Positions 53,540-63,990 of a stretch of DNA of 64,000 nucleotides are shown here, piece after piece. The position numbers and the translations under genes were made by a program. Origin of the DNA: Actinoplanes nipponensis (lineage in GTDB: Bacteria; Actinomycetota; Actinomycetes; Mycobacteriales; Micromonosporaceae); the NCBI RefSeq assembly GCF_016862275.1, contig NZ_BOMQ01000065.1, forward strand, positions 62,001 to 126,000. The letters run 5' to 3'. The notes beneath the pieces are model-generated. The model worked only from the letters and a program-made list of their open reading frames with translations. It had not been told where the DNA came from and did not search any database. How positions within the stretch are numbered: position 1 is the first letter of the stretch; every line of letters begins with the position of its first letter.

Positions 53540-54811
53540 CTAGGCGAACAGCGCCCGGCCCCAGTAGTCCGCCGGGCCGGTCACGCCCGGCGGGCAGGCG
53601 AACAGCGCCTGGGAGACCGGCTTGAGGTACTCGTTCATCTCGTCCATCCGCGACAGGTTGCGCTGGATCGGCACGAACTGCTTGCGTGGATCGCGCTGGT
53701 AGGCGATGAAGAACAGGCCCGCGTTGAGCCGGCCCAGCCCGTCCGAGCCGTCCACGAAGTTGTAGCCGCGGCGCAGCAGCCGGGCGCCGCCGTTCATCGT
53801 CGGGTGGGCCAGGCGCACGTGCGAGGTCTTGGCCAGCACCGGCTCGCCGTCCGCGTCCTTGGCCGCGAGGTCCGGCTCGTCGAACTCGTCCCGGCCGCCC
53901 AGCGGGGCGCCGGAGCCCTTCCGCCGTCCGACGATCATCTCCTGCTCGGCCAGCGACGACCGGTCCCAGGTCTCGACGATCATGCGGATCTTGCGGCTCA
54001 CCAGGTACGACCCGCCGGTCATCCACTCGGGCCCGTCGCCCGGCTGCACCCAGAGGTGGTCGCGCAGCAGCTCGGTCTCCTCGGACTTGAGGTTGGCCGT
54101 GCCGTCCTTGAAGCCGAACAGGTTGCGCGGGGTCGCCTGCGTCTTCGACGTGGACGACGTACGCCCGAAGCCGAGCTGCGACCAGCGCACGCTGACCACG
54201 CCCATGCCGATCCGGGCCAGGTTGCGGATCGCGTGCACCGCCACCTGCGGATCGTTGGCGCAGGCCTGCACGCACAGGTCGCCGCCCGAGATGGTGTCGT
54301 CCAGCCGGTCGCCCGGGAAGTGCGGCAGGTCGGCCAGGGCCGGCGGGCGCCGGTCGGCGATGCCGAAACGGTCCTTGCCGGTCGCGTCGCGGAACAGCGT
54401 CGGGCCGAAGCCGACGGTGATCGTCAGCCCCGACGGCGGCAGGCCGAGCGCCTCGCCGGTGTCGTCCGGCGGCGCCTCCGGGATGCCGCCGACCGCGCCC
54501 ACCTCGCCGGCGTCCCGGCCGGCGGTCATCCGCGCCGCCGCGGTGGTCCAGTCCTTCAGCATGCCGACGAGCCGTTCGCGGTCCTTGGTGATGACGTCGA
54601 ACGCGACGAAGTGCAGCCGGTCCTGCGCTGGCGTGACGATGCCGGCCTGGTGCTCGCCGGTGAACGCCACGGCCCCCTCGGCCGGGTGCGGTTCGTCGTC
54701 GGCCGCCCCCTTGATCAGGGCGCCACCGACCGCGGCGGCGCCGGCCACCCCGGCCACGCCGACCCCGGCGAGCGCGATGGCCCGCCGTCGCGACACGATG
54801 CTGTCCGTCAC
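53540..54811 (-). CDS. efeB: Dye-decolourising peroxidase EfeB
   Basis: The 423-residue DyP-type haem peroxidase has a Tat signal (SRRRAIALAGVGVAG) and the GFKDGTAN motif with the catalytic Asp. EfeB is the exported partner of EfeO and EfeU and is proposed to oxidise ferrous iron or release iron from haem. The GTG start is preceded by GGGGAG, which overlaps the efeO stop region. It is the last gene of the efeUOB operon. Confidence 0.95.
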   Translation of the reverse strand: MTDSIVSRRRAIALAGVGVAGVAGAAAVGGALIKGAADDEPHPAEGAVAFTGEHQAGIVTPAQDRLHFVAFDVITKDRERLVGMLKDWTTAAARMTAGRDAGEVGAVGGIPEAPPDDTGEALGLPPSGLTITVGFGPTLFRDATGKDRFGIADRRPPALADLPHFPGDRLDDTISGGDLCVQACANDPQVAVHAIRNLARIGMGVVSVRWSQLGFGRTSSTSKTQATPRNLFGFKDGTANLKSEETELLRDHLWVQPGDGPEWMTGGSYLVSRKIRMIVETWDRSSLAEQEMIVGRRKGSGAPLGGRDEFDEPDLAAKDADGEPVLAKTSHVRLAHPTMNGGARLLRRGYNFVDGSDGLGRLNAGLFFIAYQRDPRKQFVPIQRNLSRMDEMNEYLKPVSQALFACPPGVTGPADYWGRALFA

Positions 54812-54821
54812 GCCGGCTCCC

Positions 54822-55964
54822 CTACTTCTTCGAGACGACCGCGGCGACTTTGCTGATGGGCTCGGCCAGCGCGTTGATCGCGTCGGAGAGCCCCTTCAGG
54901 TCGGCCGCGCTCAGGGTGTTGTGCAGCTTCCAGCCGTCGCCGTCGCGGTACTTGGCCAGCGCCGCGTCCACGTTCGCGAACTCGGTGTCGAGCGTCTTGA
55001 CCAGCGCGGGATCGCGCTCCTCGAGGACCGGGCGCAGCGCCGCGATGGCGGCCTTGGAACCCTCGACGTTGGCGTTGAAATCCCACAGGTCGGTGTGCGA
55101 GTAGCGGTCCTCCTCGCCGGTGATCTTGCCGGTGGCGACCTCGTCGAGCAGGCCCTTGGCGCCGTTGGCCAGCTGCAGCGGGGAGAGCTTCTCGGCGTCG
55201 GCCTTGGCCACGATCTCCTTGACGTCGGCCAGCAGCCGGTCGGCGATCGGGCCGTCCTGGGAAAGGTCCGGCTTGGCCGCCCAGAGGTCCTTCTCGAGGC
55301 GGTGGAAGCCGGTGAACTCCATGCCCTCCTCGATGACCTCCTCGCGGCCGTCGATCTTCGGGTCCAGGTCGCCGAAGATCTCCGCGACCGGCTCGATCCG
55401 CTCCCAGTAGGTGCGGGTGACCGGGAACAGCGCCCGGGCCTTGGCCACGTCGCCGGCCTTGACCGCGGCCACGAACTCCTCGGTCTTGGGCAGCAGCGCG
55501 GCGGTCTGGCTCCGCACGTACCGCGAGTAGCTGGCGGTGGCGTCGGCCAGCGCGGCGTCGTCGGTCAGCGGGGCCGAGGAGCCGGCGACGGTCAGCGCGG
55601 CCCGGATGCCCCGGCCGCTCATGCCCGGCTTGCAGGCGGTCTCGTACGAGCCGGCCGGCAGCTCCACGTGCAGCTCGCGGGTCAGGCCGGGCGCGATGTT
55701 CTCCACCTCGCCCATGACCCGGTCGCCCGGGGCGTACACGTAGAACTCGGTGACCTTGTTGCCGCCGTTGGTGATGGTGAAGACGCTGGTGCCGGCGTCG
55801 GCCTTGTTCCGGGCGACCTCGCAGGCGGTGTCGGAAGCCTTGACCGTGATCGGCCCGCCCGCGGCGCCGGCGGCGGTGTCGTCGGCCTTGTCGCCGCCGC
55901 ACGCGGCCAGGGCGCCACCGAGGACGCCGACCGCGGCGAGCGCGAGGATTCGGGTGGTACGCAT
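54822..55964 (-). CDS. efeO: Iron uptake lipoprotein EfeO
   Basis: The 380-residue protein has a lipoprotein signal (LGGALAACGGDK), an N-terminal cupredoxin-like domain (about 40-135, with AGTSVFTITNGGNKVTEFYVY) and a C-terminal M75 imelysin-like domain (about 145-380) with the GREEVIEEGMEFTGFHRLEKDLW segment carrying acidic and His ligands. EfeO collects iron for EfeU. It is 14 bases downstream of efeU on the same strand. Confidence 0.95.
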   Translation of the reverse strand: MRTTRILALAAVGVLGGALAACGGDKADDTAAGAAGGPITVKASDTACEVARNKADAGTSVFTITNGGNKVTEFYVYAPGDRVMGEVENIAPGLTRELHVELPAGSYETACKPGMSGRGIRAALTVAGSSAPLTDDAALADATASYSRYVRSQTAALLPKTEEFVAAVKAGDVAKARALFPVTRTYWERIEPVAEIFGDLDPKIDGREEVIEEGMEFTGFHRLEKDLWAAKPDLSQDGPIADRLLADVKEIVAKADAEKLSPLQLANGAKGLLDEVATGKITGEEDRYSHTDLWDFNANVEGSKAAIAALRPVLEERDPALVKTLDTEFANVDAALAKYRDGDGWKLHNTLSAADLKGLSDAINALAEPISKVAAVVSKK

Positions 55965-55978
55965 GGTCGGGGCTTCTC

Positions 55979-56836
55979 CTACTGCTGCGGCGCGGGGGCC
56001 GGGGCGGGTTCGGGGGTGACGACCGGCGCCTTCTTGCCGGCCGGGCGGAGGAACAGGATCAGCACGGGGATGCCGTACGCGACCCAGGCGACGGACTCCA
56101 GCACCGACGCCGTGGGGGTGATGTTGAACATGCCGGTCAGCAGGGCGGTGTACCAGGCGCTGGGGTCGAGCACGCCGCTGATGTCGTACGCCAGGCTGTT
56201 CAGCCCCGGGAGGACGTTCGCCTCCTGGAAGTCGTGCACGCCGTACTTCAGGATCCCGGCGGCGACCAGGATCAGCAGCACGCCGGTCCACTTGAAGAAG
56301 ACCGAGAGGTTGATCCGCACCGCGGTGGCGTACATCAGGTAGCCGATGACCACCGCGGACGCGATGCCGATCAGCAGCGCGTAGAGCGGGCTGCTGTTGT
56401 CGGCGGCGCCCTGCACGGCGGAGTAGAAGATGAGCGAGGTCTCGAGGCCCTCGCGGACGACGGCGAGGAAGGCCATCACGGCCACCGCGATCGAGCCGAC
56501 CTCCAGCGCGTCCTGGAGCTTGCCGCGCAGCTCACCGGCGATGGAGCGGGCGGCCCGGCGCATCCAGAAGATCATCCAGGTCACGAAGGCCACGGCCAGG
56601 ATGGAGGTGACCGCCTCGAAGAGCTCGCGCTGCTCGTACTTCTGCAGCAGCGTCGTCGAGGTGTAGCTCAGCAGCCAGCCGAAGAAGACCGACAGCGCCA
56701 CGGCGAGGCCGACGCCGGCCCAGACCTGGACGAGCCGGTCCCGGCGGTCGGACTTGACCAGGAACGCGATGAGGATGCTGACCACCAGGGTGGCTTCCAA
56801 CCCCTCACGCAGGCCGATGAGGTAGGTGGCGAGCAT
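55979..56836 (-). CDS. efeU: Ferrous iron permease EfeU (FTR1 family)
   Basis: The 285-residue membrane protein has about seven helices and the two iron-binding REGLE motifs of the FTR1 family (GLREGLEATLVV at the N terminus and VREGLETSLIFYS in the middle). It transports iron across the cytoplasmic membrane together with EfeO and EfeB. GGAG lies just before the ATG. A DtxR/IdeR-like element lies upstream. Confidence 0.95.
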   Translation of the reverse strand: MLATYLIGLREGLEATLVVSILIAFLVKSDRRDRLVQVWAGVGLAVALSVFFGWLLSYTSTTLLQKYEQRELFEAVTSILAVAFVTWMIFWMRRAARSIAGELRGKLQDALEVGSIAVAVMAFLAVVREGLETSLIFYSAVQGAADNSSPLYALLIGIASAVVIGYLMYATAVRINLSVFFKWTGVLLILVAAGILKYGVHDFQEANVLPGLNSLAYDISGVLDPSAWYTALLTGMFNITPTASVLESVAWVAYGIPVLILFLRPAGKKAPVVTPEPAPAPAPQQ

Positions 56837-56859
56837 GGCACTCCGTCGCTAAGGCATCC

Positions 56860-56884
56860 CTAAGTAAGGCTCGGCATACCTTAG
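56860..56884. promoter_or_regulatory. Candidate IdeR/DmdR iron box upstream of efeU
   Basis: CTAAGTAAGGCTCGGCATACCTTAG has CTAAG and CTTAG at the ends and TAAGTAAGGCT as a well-matching half of the IdeR consensus; the other half is degenerate. It is 24 bases upstream of the efeU start. Iron-dependent repression of efeUOB is the expected outcome. Confidence 0.55.
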
Positions 56885-56990
56885 TCACGAGCGAGCCACT
56901 TCCGTCAAGCCACGTCGCCATCCGACGGCTCAACTATCAGGCAGCTCACACCCGGGGGCGGCCGTTCGCCGGCCGCCCCCGCCGCGGCGA

Positions 56991-57191
56991 TCAGCGGTCG
57001 AACTCGCCGTCCCGGACGCCGGCGATGAACTCGGCCCAGCCGCGGGTCCCGAACTCCAGGACCGGTCCGCGGACGTCCTTGGAGTCGCGGACGAACACCG
57101 CCGCGGCGGCCGAGGCGATCTCGACACAGTGCCCGGCGGCGGCGCTGCGGGTGCTCTTTCGCCAGGTCAAGCCTTGTTTCTGCAATGTCAT
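56991..57191 (-). CDS. DUF397 domain protein
   Basis: The 66-residue protein has the DUF397 pattern: LTWRKSTRSAAAGHCVEIASA, then VRDSKDVRGPVLEFGTRGWAEFIAGV. DUF397 proteins usually follow an XRE/DUF5753 regulator gene in actinobacteria, as here, and the pair is thought to act as a small regulatory or toxin-antitoxin-like switch. I chose ATG 57191; an in-frame ATG at 57248 overlapping the regulator gene is possible. Confidence 0.85.
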   Translation of the reverse strand: MTLQKQGLTWRKSTRSAAAGHCVEIASAAAAVFVRDSKDVRGPVLEFGTRGWAEFIAGVRDGEFDR

Positions 57192-57234
57192 GCCTTTCCG
57201 CGGATGAATACTCGCCTCGGGTAACGCCCGCCGG

Positions 57235-58080
57235 TCAGCCGAGGGCATGCCCCGTTCGGGCGATCAGCTCCCGAGTCTCCGGGACCGACAGGGCCCGCCG
57301 TCGCAGATCGGCGAAAGCCTCCCGGTACACCCGCACGTCCGAGGGTTTCGTCCGCAACTGTCCGCCGACCAGGTCCTCGCTGTGCACCACGGGCGCCCGC
57401 TCCGGGCCGAACTCGAAAATGACGAACGCCTCACCCAGCGCCGCGTGCGCCCCGGCCGCGAACGGCAGCACCCGCAGCTCGACGCCCGGCCGCTGGCTGG
57501 CCTCGTACAGCCGCTGCACCTGGCGGCGCAGGACGGCGCGCCCGCCCACCTCGCGGCGCAGCGCGGACTCGTCCAGAACCACGCACAGCTGCGGCGGCGG
57601 GTCGCGGGTCAGCACGGTCTGCCGGGCCATCCGCAGCGCGGTCCGGCGGTGCGCGGTCTCCGGGTCACGGACCTCCGCACCCACCTCGATCACCGCGCGC
57701 GCGTACTCGTCGGTCTGCAGCAGACCGGGCACCACCTGCGTCTCCCACTCACAGATGACCACGGCCTCGGCCTCGAAGGCGACGAACTCGTCGTAGGGCT
57801 CGGCCACCGAGGACCGGTACGGCGCCCACCACACCCGGACCCGCCCGCGCCGGGCCAGTTCGCGCAACCGCGCGCGGTCGCCGTGGGTACCGGCGTAGAC
57901 CCGCAGCAGGCGCTCGAGGTCGGCGTCGCTGATCCCGGTGCGGGCCGTCTCGATCCGGCTCAGCTTGGACTCGGACCAGCCCAGTAGGGCCGCGACCTCG
58001 GCGCCCCGGCGTTCCCCGCGCAGCCGGCGCAGCTCGCCACCGAGCTCCCGGCGCGCGGCCATCGATGTCGGCCTGGCCAC
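57235..58080 (-). CDS. XRE-type regulator with DUF5753 domain
   Basis: The 281-residue protein has an N-terminal helix-turn-helix (LRRLRGERRGAEVAALLGWSESKLSRIE) and a DUF5753 ligand domain (about 95-275, with EWETQVVPGLLQTDEYARAVI). I chose GTG 58080 because TACGGT ends 7 bases before it, giving a leaderless start and the usual length; the in-frame ATG at 58131 lies within the operator-like repeats. It forms a pair with the downstream DUF397 gene. Confidence 0.88.
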   Translation of the reverse strand: MARPTSMAARRELGGELRRLRGERRGAEVAALLGWSESKLSRIETARTGISDADLERLLRVYAGTHGDRARLRELARRGRVRVWWAPYRSSVAEPYDEFVAFEAEAVVICEWETQVVPGLLQTDEYARAVIEVGAEVRDPETAHRRTALRMARQTVLTRDPPPQLCVVLDESALRREVGGRAVLRRQVQRLYEASQRPGVELRVLPFAAGAHAALGEAFVIFEFGPERAPVVHSEDLVGGQLRTKPSDVRVYREAFADLRRRALSVPETRELIARTGHALG

Positions 58081-58104
58081 GCGACCCACCGTACCGGTGA
58101 CCCA

Positions 58105-58137
58105 GTGCAACTTGCACGACACTTTCTGCACTTGCAG
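58105..58137. promoter_or_regulatory. TTGCA-type palindromes in the XRE gene promoter
   Basis: GTGCAACTTGCAC (58105-58117) is a 6-1-6 palindrome, and CTGCACTTGCAG (58126-58137) a 5-2-5 palindrome, 21 bases apart (two helical turns). They overlap the promoter of the XRE gene and are good candidates for its own operator. Confidence 0.5.
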
Positions 58138-58309
58138 TTAGGACCGGAGCGTGTCGTAATGAGAGGGAAGGAAGCCTTTGGTGCGGGTCGTCGGGCGGGG
58201 GACCACGCACCACGCCGCGGGGTCCCTGCGGCAACCTGCGGGCCGCCTGCGGGGGTGGCCGGCAGACAGGGAAGCGGACCGGTGGCGGCAACCGCCGGTT
58301 CGCTTTTCC

Positions 58310-58324
58310 ACGCCGGCGCCGGCG

Positions 58325-58325
<1 letters not shown>
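58310..58325. other. Perfect 16-base GC palindrome at the ahcY stop
   Basis: ACGCCGGCGCCGGCGT ends inside the ahcY stop codon. Together with a second imperfect hairpin at about 58271-58306 it may help terminate ahcY transcription. Confidence 0.35.
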
Positions 58326-59776
<1,451 letters not shown>

Positions 59777-59830
59777 CCGTGCTCCTGGAGGACGGGGCCG
59801 GGGTAGCCGACAACTTTACGCCCGGACAGC

Positions 59831-59867
59831 GAACGGGGCGACGGATCCGAAGATCCGCCGCCCCGTT
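59831..59867 (-). terminator. UUCG-capped hairpin between the GNAT gene and ahcY
   Basis: Two 17-base arms (59831-59847 and 59851-59867) pair with one mismatch; read on the minus strand the loop closes as GGATC-TTCG-GATCC. It can terminate the upstream GNAT transcript or shape the ahcY leader. Confidence 0.55.
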
Positions 59868-59930
59868 CATCCCCCCGGTTTGGTACCGCGCGCGTCCGTG
59901 GGACCCCCCGATCACCAATGACGCTGCGTG

Positions 59931-59964
59931 TTTATAGATTCACACTCCGCACACGGCATGTCAA
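59931..59964 (-). promoter_or_regulatory. Promoter-like elements of ahcY
   Basis: On the minus strand TTGACA (59964-59959) and TATAAA (59936-59931) are the best sigma-like hexamers of this region, but they are 22 bases apart rather than 17-18. The transcript would carry a leader of about 150 bases. Confidence 0.35.
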
Positions 59965-59985
59965 GCAAATCGGGAAATTTGCCCA

Positions 59986-60558
59986 TTAATCATTGTCCTG
60001 TGTGTCGACCGTCTCGCTCCCCGTGTCGGCCAGGCGGTCCTCCAGGAGCTGCCCCGGCCAGCTCCGGCCGTCGGCCAGGTCCACCGAGAAGGGGCTGACC
60101 CGGCGGAAGCCCGCGCGTTCGTAATAGCGCACCAGCGCCTGGTCGTCCCCCGCATAACAATCCACCCGCAGCAGTCCCACGCCACGCTCCCGGGCCAACC
60201 GCCGGGCCTGGTCTAGCAGCCGGCCCCCGATGCCCCGTCCGGCGTACTCGTGGTCGGTGACCAGCAGGTTCACGTACAGCTCCGGCTCCGGGGCGGGCGG
60301 GATGTGACCCGGCGCCTCCCCCACGGCCAGCGCGCCCACCGGCCGGCCGGCCAGGCAGGCCAGATGCAGCAGACCCGCCTCAGCCCACCCGCTGATCCGC
60401 GCGTGCTGCCGCGGCTCGGCCGAGAGCGGTCGCGTGCCCCATTGCCCCGGACGGTCCTGCGCCACCAGCCAGCGCACCGCCCCGTCGAGCAGCGCCAGCA
60501 CCGCCGGCACGTCGGCCACGCCACCCGCACGAATCTTCAGCTCCGCCGCACTATGCAT
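59986..60558 (-). CDS. GNAT family N-acetyltransferase
   Basis: The 190-residue single-domain GNAT has the acetyl-CoA loop EYAGRGIGGRLLDQARRLA and the C-terminal pattern GLLRVDCYAGDDQALVRYYERAGF. It probably acetylates a small molecule or antibiotic-like amine; the substrate cannot be named. ATG at 60558. It lies between manA and ahcY on the same strand, 37 bases from the end of manA upstream. Confidence 0.88.
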   Translation of the reverse strand: MHSAAELKIRAGGVADVPAVLALLDGAVRWLVAQDRPGQWGTRPLSAEPRQHARISGWAEAGLLHLACLAGRPVGALAVGEAPGHIPPAPEPELYVNLLVTDHEYAGRGIGGRLLDQARRLARERGVGLLRVDCYAGDDQALVRYYERAGFRRVSPFSVDLADGRSWPGQLLEDRLADTGSETVDTQDND

Positions 60559-60595
60559 GCGAGAAATCCTCGCAGAGCCCCGCCCGCGCCCGGCG

Positions 60596-61783
60596 TCAGG
60601 AGGCGACGGCCGCCACGAACACCTCGCCGACGCCCGCCAGCGTCGCCGGACCCGTCTCGGCCGGGACGTACGCCGCCGTTCCCGGCGTCACCTCGACCGG
60701 GGTGCCGTCCACGGCCTCCGCCACGAACACGTCACCCCGGATGCCCAGCACGATCCGGGGCCCCTCCCCCGGCAGGCGCAACGGCGGGGCCGCCGGGGTC
60801 AGCTCGACCCGGTACAGCGCGAACTCGCGGACCGGCACCGGCCAGGTCTGCACCCCGGGCGCCACCGGCGTGGCCCGCAGGATCGGGTCGTCCAGCACCT
60901 CGAAGCGCAGCACCCGCAGCAACTCCTCGACGTCCACCCGCTTCGGGGTCAGGCCGCCGCGCAGCACGTTGTCACTGGCCGCCATGATCTCGACGCCCAT
61001 GCCGCTCAGGTAGGCGTGCAGGTTGCCCGCGGGCATCCAGATCGCCTCGCCCGGCGCCAGGCTCACCTGGTGGAGCAGGAGGGCGACCAGGACCCCGGGG
61101 TCCTGCGGATAGCGGCCGGCCAGGTCGGCCGCCAGCGTATGGCTGCGGGCGTACTCGCCGCCGCCGCGCGCGGCCTTGACCACGTCCGCGATCAGCGCCG
61201 CGCGGTCGTCCGCCGGCCAGCTCAACAGCACGCGGACGGCGTCGCGCAGGCCGGCCGGGCCGGCCCGCAGCGCCGCGACCACCGGGGCCAGGCGCGCGAG
61301 GCCCAGGGCCTCGATCACTGCCGCCGACACGTCCGGGGCGCGGAAGCCGCACAGCGCCTCGAACGGCGTGAGCGCGACCAGCATCTCCGGCTTGTGGTGC
61401 TCGTCGGTGTAGTTGCGCGGCACCGCCGGATCGGCCTCCTGGGCCGCGTACGCCCGCTTCGCGTACGCCGCGTCCGGGTGGGCCTGCAACGACAGCGGCG
61501 CCTCGGCGGCCAGGACCTTCATCAGGTACGGCAGGCGGGGGCCGAACTCGTCCACGACCTCCGCCCCGAGCTGGCCCTTCGGGTCGTCACCGATCAGCGC
61601 CGCCAGGCTGACCGGCCCGTCCGGCCCGGTCACCGTGGACGGGTCGCCCGGGTGGGCGCCCAGCCACAGCTCGGCCTCGGGGGCGTCGCTGGGCGCCGGC
61701 CGGCCCTGGAGCCCGGCGATCGCGCTGCGCGAGCCCCAGGCGTACGGGCGGATGACGCCGCGCAGTGGGAGAACAGCAGCCAC
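60596..61783 (-). CDS. manA: Mannose-6-phosphate isomerase
   Basis: The 395-residue type I isomerase has LRGVIRPYAWGSRSAIAGL at the N terminus and the zinc-site segments PLSLQAHPDAAYAKR and HHKPEMLVALTPFEALCGF. It interconverts fructose-6-P and mannose-6-P and supplies GDP-mannose for envelope glycans such as lipomannan. It is part of the conserved order SIS isomerase - cation transporter - manA - ahcY. Confidence 0.95.
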   Translation of the reverse strand: MAAVLPLRGVIRPYAWGSRSAIAGLQGRPAPSDAPEAELWLGAHPGDPSTVTGPDGPVSLAALIGDDPKGQLGAEVVDEFGPRLPYLMKVLAAEAPLSLQAHPDAAYAKRAYAAQEADPAVPRNYTDEHHKPEMLVALTPFEALCGFRAPDVSAAVIEALGLARLAPVVAALRAGPAGLRDAVRVLLSWPADDRAALIADVVKAARGGGEYARSHTLAADLAGRYPQDPGVLVALLLHQVSLAPGEAIWMPAGNLHAYLSGMGVEIMAASDNVLRGGLTPKRVDVEELLRVLRFEVLDDPILRATPVAPGVQTWPVPVREFALYRVELTPAAPPLRLPGEGPRIVLGIRGDVFVAEAVDGTPVEVTPGTAAYVPAETGPATLAGVGEVFVAAVAS

Positions 61784-61804
61784 AGCCGCCCCCGTCCGTG
61801 AGAG

Positions 61805-62770
61805 TTACGCCGTCGCCGGCTGCGTGCCGGCGTCGGCCGCCGACACCGCCCCGGCCTGCGGGCTGTAGATGTCGGGCTCGAGGTAGATGACCCGGGCGAT
61901 GGGCAGCGCCTCGCGGATCCGGGCCTCGGTCTCGTTGATGTGCCGGGCGACGTCCGCCGCCCGCTCCGAGGGCTGCACGGCGATCTTGGCCGCCACCAGC
62001 AGCTCCTCGGGGCCCAGGTGCAGCGTCTTCATGTGGATGATGCGCTCGACCCCGGGGCCGGCCATGATCGCCTGCTCGATCGTGGTCACGTCCTCCGGGT
62101 TGGCGCCCTCGCCGAGCAGCAGGCTCTTGGTCTCCAGGGCCAGCACGACGGCGATGGCCACCAGCAGCAGGCCGATCGCCGCGGTGCCGATGCCGTCCCA
62201 CACGCCGTCGCCGGTGATCAGCGTCAGCGTGACGCCGAACAGCGCGAACACCAGGCCGACGAGCGCGCCGGCGTCCTCGAGCAGCACGACCGGCAGCTCG
62301 GGGGCCTTGGCGCGGCGCACGAAGTTGACCCACGAGATCTTGCCGCGGGTGTGGTTGGACTCCACGATCGCCGTACGGAACGAGTAGCTCTCCAGCCCGA
62401 TCGCGACGAGCAGCACCACGATGGGCACCCACTGCCAGGCGTCGATCGGCTCGGGGTGCTGGATCTTGTGGTACGCCTCGTACAGCGCGAAGAGGCCGCC
62501 CACGCTGAACAGCACGATCGAGACGATGAACGCGTAGATGTAGCGTTCCCGGCCGTACCCGAAGGGGTGCTCCGGGGTGGCCCGGCGCTGCGCCCGCTTG
62601 CCGCCGAGCAGCAGCAGGGCCTGGTTGCCGGAGTCGGCGACCGAGTGGATCGACTCGGCCAGCATCGACGACGAGCCGGTCAGCAGCCAGGCGACGAACT
62701 TGGTGGCCGCGATGCCGAGGTTGGCCCCCAGCGCCGCGATGATCGCCCTGGTGCCGCCACCCGCACTCAC
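61805..62770 (-). CDS. Cation diffusion facilitator family transporter
   Basis: The 321-residue protein has about six transmembrane helices with the metal-site segments SSSMLAESIHSVADSGNQALL and LLEDAGALVGLVFALFG, and a C-terminal cytosolic domain. Relatives export zinc, manganese or iron. The first helix segments match the CDF layout with the HPFGYGRERYIY signature. The ATG overlaps the stop of the SIS gene by four bases, so they are coupled. Confidence 0.93.
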   Translation of the reverse strand: MSAGGGTRAIIAALGANLGIAATKFVAWLLTGSSSMLAESIHSVADSGNQALLLLGGKRAQRRATPEHPFGYGRERYIYAFIVSIVLFSVGGLFALYEAYHKIQHPEPIDAWQWVPIVVLLVAIGLESYSFRTAIVESNHTRGKISWVNFVRRAKAPELPVVLLEDAGALVGLVFALFGVTLTLITGDGVWDGIGTAAIGLLLVAIAVVLALETKSLLLGEGANPEDVTTIEQAIMAGPGVERIIHMKTLHLGPEELLVAAKIAVQPSERAADVARHINETEARIREALPIARVIYLEPDIYSPQAGAVSAADAGTQPATA

Positions 62771-63990
62771 TGGAGTCCCTCCGGCATGAGGTTGCTGAGC
62801 TCCTTCATCTCGTTGATGGCCGGCACGGCCATCGGGTCCAGGCCGTGGGCCAGCGCCAGGTAGATGGACGCGAAGTCGGGCACCGCGACCAGCGAGGCCA
62901 GCCGCTCCAGGGCGGAGCCGCCCTCAGCGGTGACCACGTCGCAGCGCACGCCGCGGCGTTCCGCCAGGGTCTGCACCGCGTCCGCGCGGCGCTCCTCCAC
63001 GGCGACCGGCTCGTCGGCCTCGTCCTCGGGGTTGAGGCCGCCGTCGCGCAGCACCACCAGGCGCAGCCGGGTGGAATTCTCCTCCTCGGCGTCGGGGTCG
63101 GCGAAGATGTCGCGCGACGACTCGGCCAGGCCGCCGAACGGCCCGTCGAGCAGCCCGACCCGGCCGCGGCCGGCCTCGCCGAGCGCGCCGGCCATCACCG
63201 GGTAGCGGGCGTTGGCGGCCAGGGTGTCGGCGAAGCGCCGGGCGGCGACGGTGGCGAGCGGCGACGAGCCCCACACGATGGGGATCGAGCCGGCCAGGCC
63301 CAGCGCCAGCGACTTCGCCGGGTTGACGAAGGACTCGGCCCCCGCACGGCAGCGCTCGGCGTCGGCGTCCAGGCGGGCGGCCGTCTCGGCCAGGTCGGCC
63401 TCGTTGACCTTGACCAGCCCCAGGCTGCGGGCGGCCAGCAGCACCGGCACGGCCAGGCCCCACAGGCTGGCCCGGGCCGGGGCGCGCCGCGGCACCGGGA
63501 TGAACGGCGCCCGGGCCCGCTCGGCCATGGCCTGCAGCTCGGAGTCGGGGTTGCCGATGGCCACCAGGCGCGCGCCGCGGCGGGCGGCGGCGTCCGCGGC
63601 GGCCAGCGCCTCGGGGCTGCGACCGCTGGCGGACACGGCGATGACCACGTCGGCCGCGCCGACCCAGCCGGGCACGCCCGCGCTGCGGTGCCCGATGACC
63701 GGGACCGGGCAGCGGGGACCGGCCACGGTGGCCAGGATGTTGCCGGTCAGCCCGGCGGTGCCGATGCCGGCGACCACGACGGCGCGGGGCCGGCCCTCGT
63801 CGGCGAGCGCGCTCAGGTTGGCCTCGGCGGCCAGCGCGGCCGACTCGCGGACCTGGGCGCCGGCCGACGCGGTGGCCCGCAGCATGCCGCCCGGGTCGCT
63901 CTCTAGCATCGCCTTCTCGTCCTCGAGCAGCGCCTCGTCGGCCTCCCGGCGGCCGGTCAGGCCGGTCCCGCCCTCCCTCGGCGCGGCCAT
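62767..63990 (-). CDS. SIS-domain phosphosugar isomerase (bifunctional phosphoglucose/phosphomannose isomerase type)
   Basis: The 407-residue protein has two SIS folds: VVVAGIGTAGLTGNILATVAG and VIAVSASGRSPEALAAADAA in the first, and PIVWGSSPLATVAARRFADTLAANARYPVMAGALGEAGRG in the second. This is the layout of Rv3256c-like proteins near manA. It may isomerise glucose- or mannose-6-phosphate. The ATG at 63990 lacks a clear ribosome-binding site and the first 20 residues are not obviously conserved, so the true start may lie slightly downstream. Confidence 0.88.
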   Translation of the reverse strand: MAAPREGGTGLTGRREADEALLEDEKAMLESDPGGMLRATASAGAQVRESAALAAEANLSALADEGRPRAVVVAGIGTAGLTGNILATVAGPRCPVPVIGHRSAGVPGWVGAADVVIAVSASGRSPEALAAADAAARRGARLVAIGNPDSELQAMAERARAPFIPVPRRAPARASLWGLAVPVLLAARSLGLVKVNEADLAETAARLDADAERCRAGAESFVNPAKSLALGLAGSIPIVWGSSPLATVAARRFADTLAANARYPVMAGALGEAGRGRVGLLDGPFGGLAESSRDIFADPDAEEENSTRLRLVVLRDGGLNPEDEADEPVAVEERRADAVQTLAERRGVRCDVVTAEGGSALERLASLVAVPDFASIYLALAHGLDPMAVPAINEMKELSNLMPEGLQ

